Of a stretch of DNA of 64,000 nucleotides, positions 62,321 through 64,000 are shown in pieces. This DNA comes from Roseateles puraquae (GTDB lineage: Bacteria; Pseudomonadota; Gammaproteobacteria; Burkholderiales; Burkholderiaceae_C): contig NZ_NISI01000001.1 in NCBI RefSeq assembly GCF_002205845.1, forward strand, positions 992,001 to 1,056,000, read 5' to 3'. The position numbers and the translations under genes are program-made. The notes below the pieces were generated by a model, which saw nothing but the letters and a program-made list of their open reading frames with translations, was not told where the DNA came from and made no database searches. The number at the start of each line of letters is the position of its first letter. Position 1 is the stretch's first letter.

Positions 62321-63136
62321 ATGGAGGACGCAACCCTGTGGTGGCACGCGCTGTGCGCGATCGCCGGCGCCAACCTGGTCGCGTGGACGGTCTCCACCGC
62401 GTGCCTGCACCGCAACCGGCCTGACGGCACGACCTGGCCCCACCAGCGGCTGCAACTGCTGTTGTCGGCGCTGTACGTGCTGGGCTGCGGCTACCGGTCG
62501 TTCCTGCCGGTGTTCGACGTGCCGCGGGTGGTCATGGTCGACTCCTTTGCGTCCAGCGTGTTGGTGGGGCGTACCGTGGCCACGCTGGCCGAGCTCAGTT
62601 TTGCCGCGCAGTGGGCGCTCCTGCTGCGCGCCTGCGCCCTCACCCACCACCGCCGGCCGGTGCTGTGGCTGGCGCATGCGGTGCTGCCGCTCATCGTGAT
62701 CGCCGAGGTCAACTCCTGGTACGCGGTGCTGACCACGCGCAACATCGGCCACGTGGTGGAGGAGTCTCTCTGGGGGACCGTGGCCGTGATCAGCGTGCTG
62801 GGCATGGCGCTGCTGTGGCGCGACGTGTCGGCCCGCGCGCGGCGCTGGCTGGCGCTGGCCATCGTCGCCGGGAGCCTCTATGCCGCCTACATGTTCGCGG
62901 TGGATGTGCCGATGTACTGGGCCCGCTGGCAGGCCGACCAGGCGGCCGGGCGCCTGTACCCGACGCTTGCCGCCGGCCTGGCGGATGCCGGCAGCCGCTG
63001 GCAGGTGTCGCACGATTGGGCGCACTGGCACAGCGAGGTGGTGTGGATGACGCTGTACTTCAGCGTGGCGGTCTGGATCAGCATCGGCCTGGCCCATGTG
63101 CGGCTGCCGCTGCGGGGGCACCCGCCGGCTCCGTAA
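62321..63136 (+). CDS. multi-spanning membrane protein of unknown function
   Basis: This is a 271-residue protein with seven probable membrane segments, spread evenly (for instance LWWHALCAIAGANLVAW, LQLLLSALYVLGCGY, WLAHAVLPLIVIAEV, LWGTVAVISVLGMALLW, WLALAIVAGSLYAAY). Charged Arg/His loops suggest a specific fold, but no family is recognised. GGGAGG precedes the ATG. It stands alone between the chemotaxis receptor and glnS. Confidence 0.75.
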   Translation: MEDATLWWHALCAIAGANLVAWTVSTACLHRNRPDGTTWPHQRLQLLLSALYVLGCGYRSFLPVFDVPRVVMVDSFASSVLVGRTVATLAELSFAAQWALLLRACALTHHRRPVLWLAHAVLPLIVIAEVNSWYAVLTTRNIGHVVEESLWGTVAVISVLGMALLWRDVSARARRWLALAIVAGSLYAAYMFAVDVPMYWARWQADQAAGRLYPTLAAGLADAGSRWQVSHDWAHWHSEVVWMTLYFSVAVWISIGLAHVRLPLRGHPPAP

Positions 63137-63199
63137 AATCGCGCCACTCCTGCCGGGCCGGGTCTCCCCCGCCCGGTCCTCCGCTTCCAACAGCCCCCG

Positions 63200-64000
63200 A
63201 TGAGCCACAACTCCCCTGCCGCGGCGCCGGCCACCAATTTCCTGCGTCAGCGCATCGAGCACGACCTCGAGACCGGCGCCTTCGCCGGCCGCCACTTCGC
63301 CGGCACGCCGGGCGATGCGGCCCACCATGCTGCCGCACCGCTGGACGAGGCCCGCATCCGCACCCGCTTCCCGCCCGAGCCGAACGGTTATCTGCACATT
63401 GGCCACGCCAAGAGCATCTGCCTGAACTTTGGCCTGGCCCGCGACTACGGCGGCGCCTGCCACCTGCGCTTCGACGACACCAACCCCGAGAAGGAGGAGC
63501 TGGAATACGTCAACGCCATCAAGGAGATGGTGCAATGGCTGGGCTGGAGCTGGGGTGACAACCTCTACGAGGCCAGCAGTTACTTCGACTTCATGTACGC
63601 CGCGGCCGAAGCGCTTGTGAACGCGGGCCTGGCCTATGTGGACGAGCAGTCGGCCGAAGAGATGCGCGTGAACCGCGGCGACTTCGGCAAGCCGGGCGTG
63701 AACAGCCCCTTCCGCGACCGCAGCCCGGCCGAGAACTTGGCACGCCTGCGCGAGATGCGCGATGGCAAGCACGCCGACGGCGCCATGGTGCTGCGGGCCA
63801 AGATCGACATGGCCTCGCCCAACATCAACCTGCGCGACCCGACGCTCTACCGCATCAAGCATGCCGAGCATCACGCCACGGGCAACAAGTGGTGCATCTA
63901 CCCGATGTACACCTTCGCGCACCCGATCGAAGACGCGCTGGAACGCATCACCCACAGCATCTGCACGCTGGAGTTCGAAGACCAGCGCCCGTTCTACGAC
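63200..64000 (+). CDS. glnS: glutaminyl-tRNA synthetase, 3' partial
   Basis: 267 N-terminal residues are in the window and the gene runs off the right edge. Class I features are [18 protein letters not shown] (HIGH motif) and [12 protein letters not shown], followed by [34 protein letters not shown], all characteristic of GlnRS. It charges tRNA-Gln directly. ATG 63200 is chosen since MSHNSP is the only start ahead of the conserved core. Confidence 0.96.
   Translation, partial: MSHNSPAAAPATNFLRQRIEHDLETGAFAGRHFAGTPGDAAHHAAAPLDEARIRTRFPPEPNGYLHIGHAKSICLNFGLARDYGGACHLRFDDTNPEKEELEYVNAIKEMVQWLGWSWGDNLYEASSYFDFMYAAAEALVNAGLAYVDEQSAEEMRVNRGDFGKPGVNSPFRDRSPAENLARLREMRDGKHADGAMVLRAKIDMASPNINLRDPTLYRIKHAEHHATGNKWCIYPMYTFAHPIEDALERITHSICTLEFEDQRPFYD

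Overview
The window is a high-GC chromosomal segment of a betaproteobacterium. The synteny (thrS-infC-rpmI-rplT-pheS-pheT-ihfA-merR-tRNA-Pro; tolB-pal-cpoB; rng-maf-rlmH-rsfS-nadD-hemF) and the protein sequences fit Burkholderiales, most like the Roseateles/Pelomonas/Rubrivivax group. That placement is inference, because no 16S rRNA gene is present. Both ends cut a gene: kduD on the left and glnS on the right.

Bases 1-22,540 hold accessory metabolism, almost all on the plus strand. A pectin-degradation block (kduD, oligogalacturonate lyase, pectin methylesterase, KdgR-type IclR regulator) is followed by a zinc-less reductase, an ElaA acetyltransferase and an SDR. Next is an NAD-salvage module (PRPP synthetase, NadV, NrtR) behind a perfect palindrome that is a likely NrtR operator. 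Then come a GPH-family sugar/uronide symporter, a flavoprotein, a hybrid sensor kinase, a PEP-CTERM protein, a periplasmic binding protein, Tex, a TonB-dependent receptor and a patatin-like lipase.

Bases 22,540-30,680 are the translation cluster. thrS is preceded by a 12-codon leader peptide with seven Thr codons, followed by mutually exclusive antiterminator and terminator hairpins. This is a classic attenuation layout on an aminoacyl-tRNA synthetase gene. infC begins with the rare start ATC. The cluster ends with ihfA, a MerR-like gene and tRNA-Pro(GGG).

Bases 30,629-47,286 are a 16.6-kb genomic island integrated in the 3' end of tRNA-Pro. A 51-bp direct repeat (one mismatch) flanks it, and a tyrosine integrase lies next to the right repeat. 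The island has a gene-poor left end with a helically phased TTCAC/GTGAA array and an endolysin remnant. It then carries a cassette of small unknown genes including a three-HTH protein, a 526-residue coiled-coil protein of unknown function and a VapBC45-like toxin-antitoxin pair. A complete IS66 element follows, with 26-bp inverted repeats and an 8-bp target duplication, and it carries a lipoprotein gene as passenger. Last is a broken type III restriction-modification locus (mod lacking its target-recognition region, res cut to its N-terminal quarter or less) with an intact Fic gene inserted in it.

Bases 47,290-64,000 return to core genome: two tRNA-Lys genes, then a long minus-strand series (purD, acyltransferase, hemF, nadD, rsfS, rlmH, maf, rng, tolB, pal, cpoB, tcdA, plus yebC) with many 1-10 nt overlaps. 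Plus-strand genes for a HerA-like ATPase, a chemotaxis receptor, a membrane protein and glnS complete the window.
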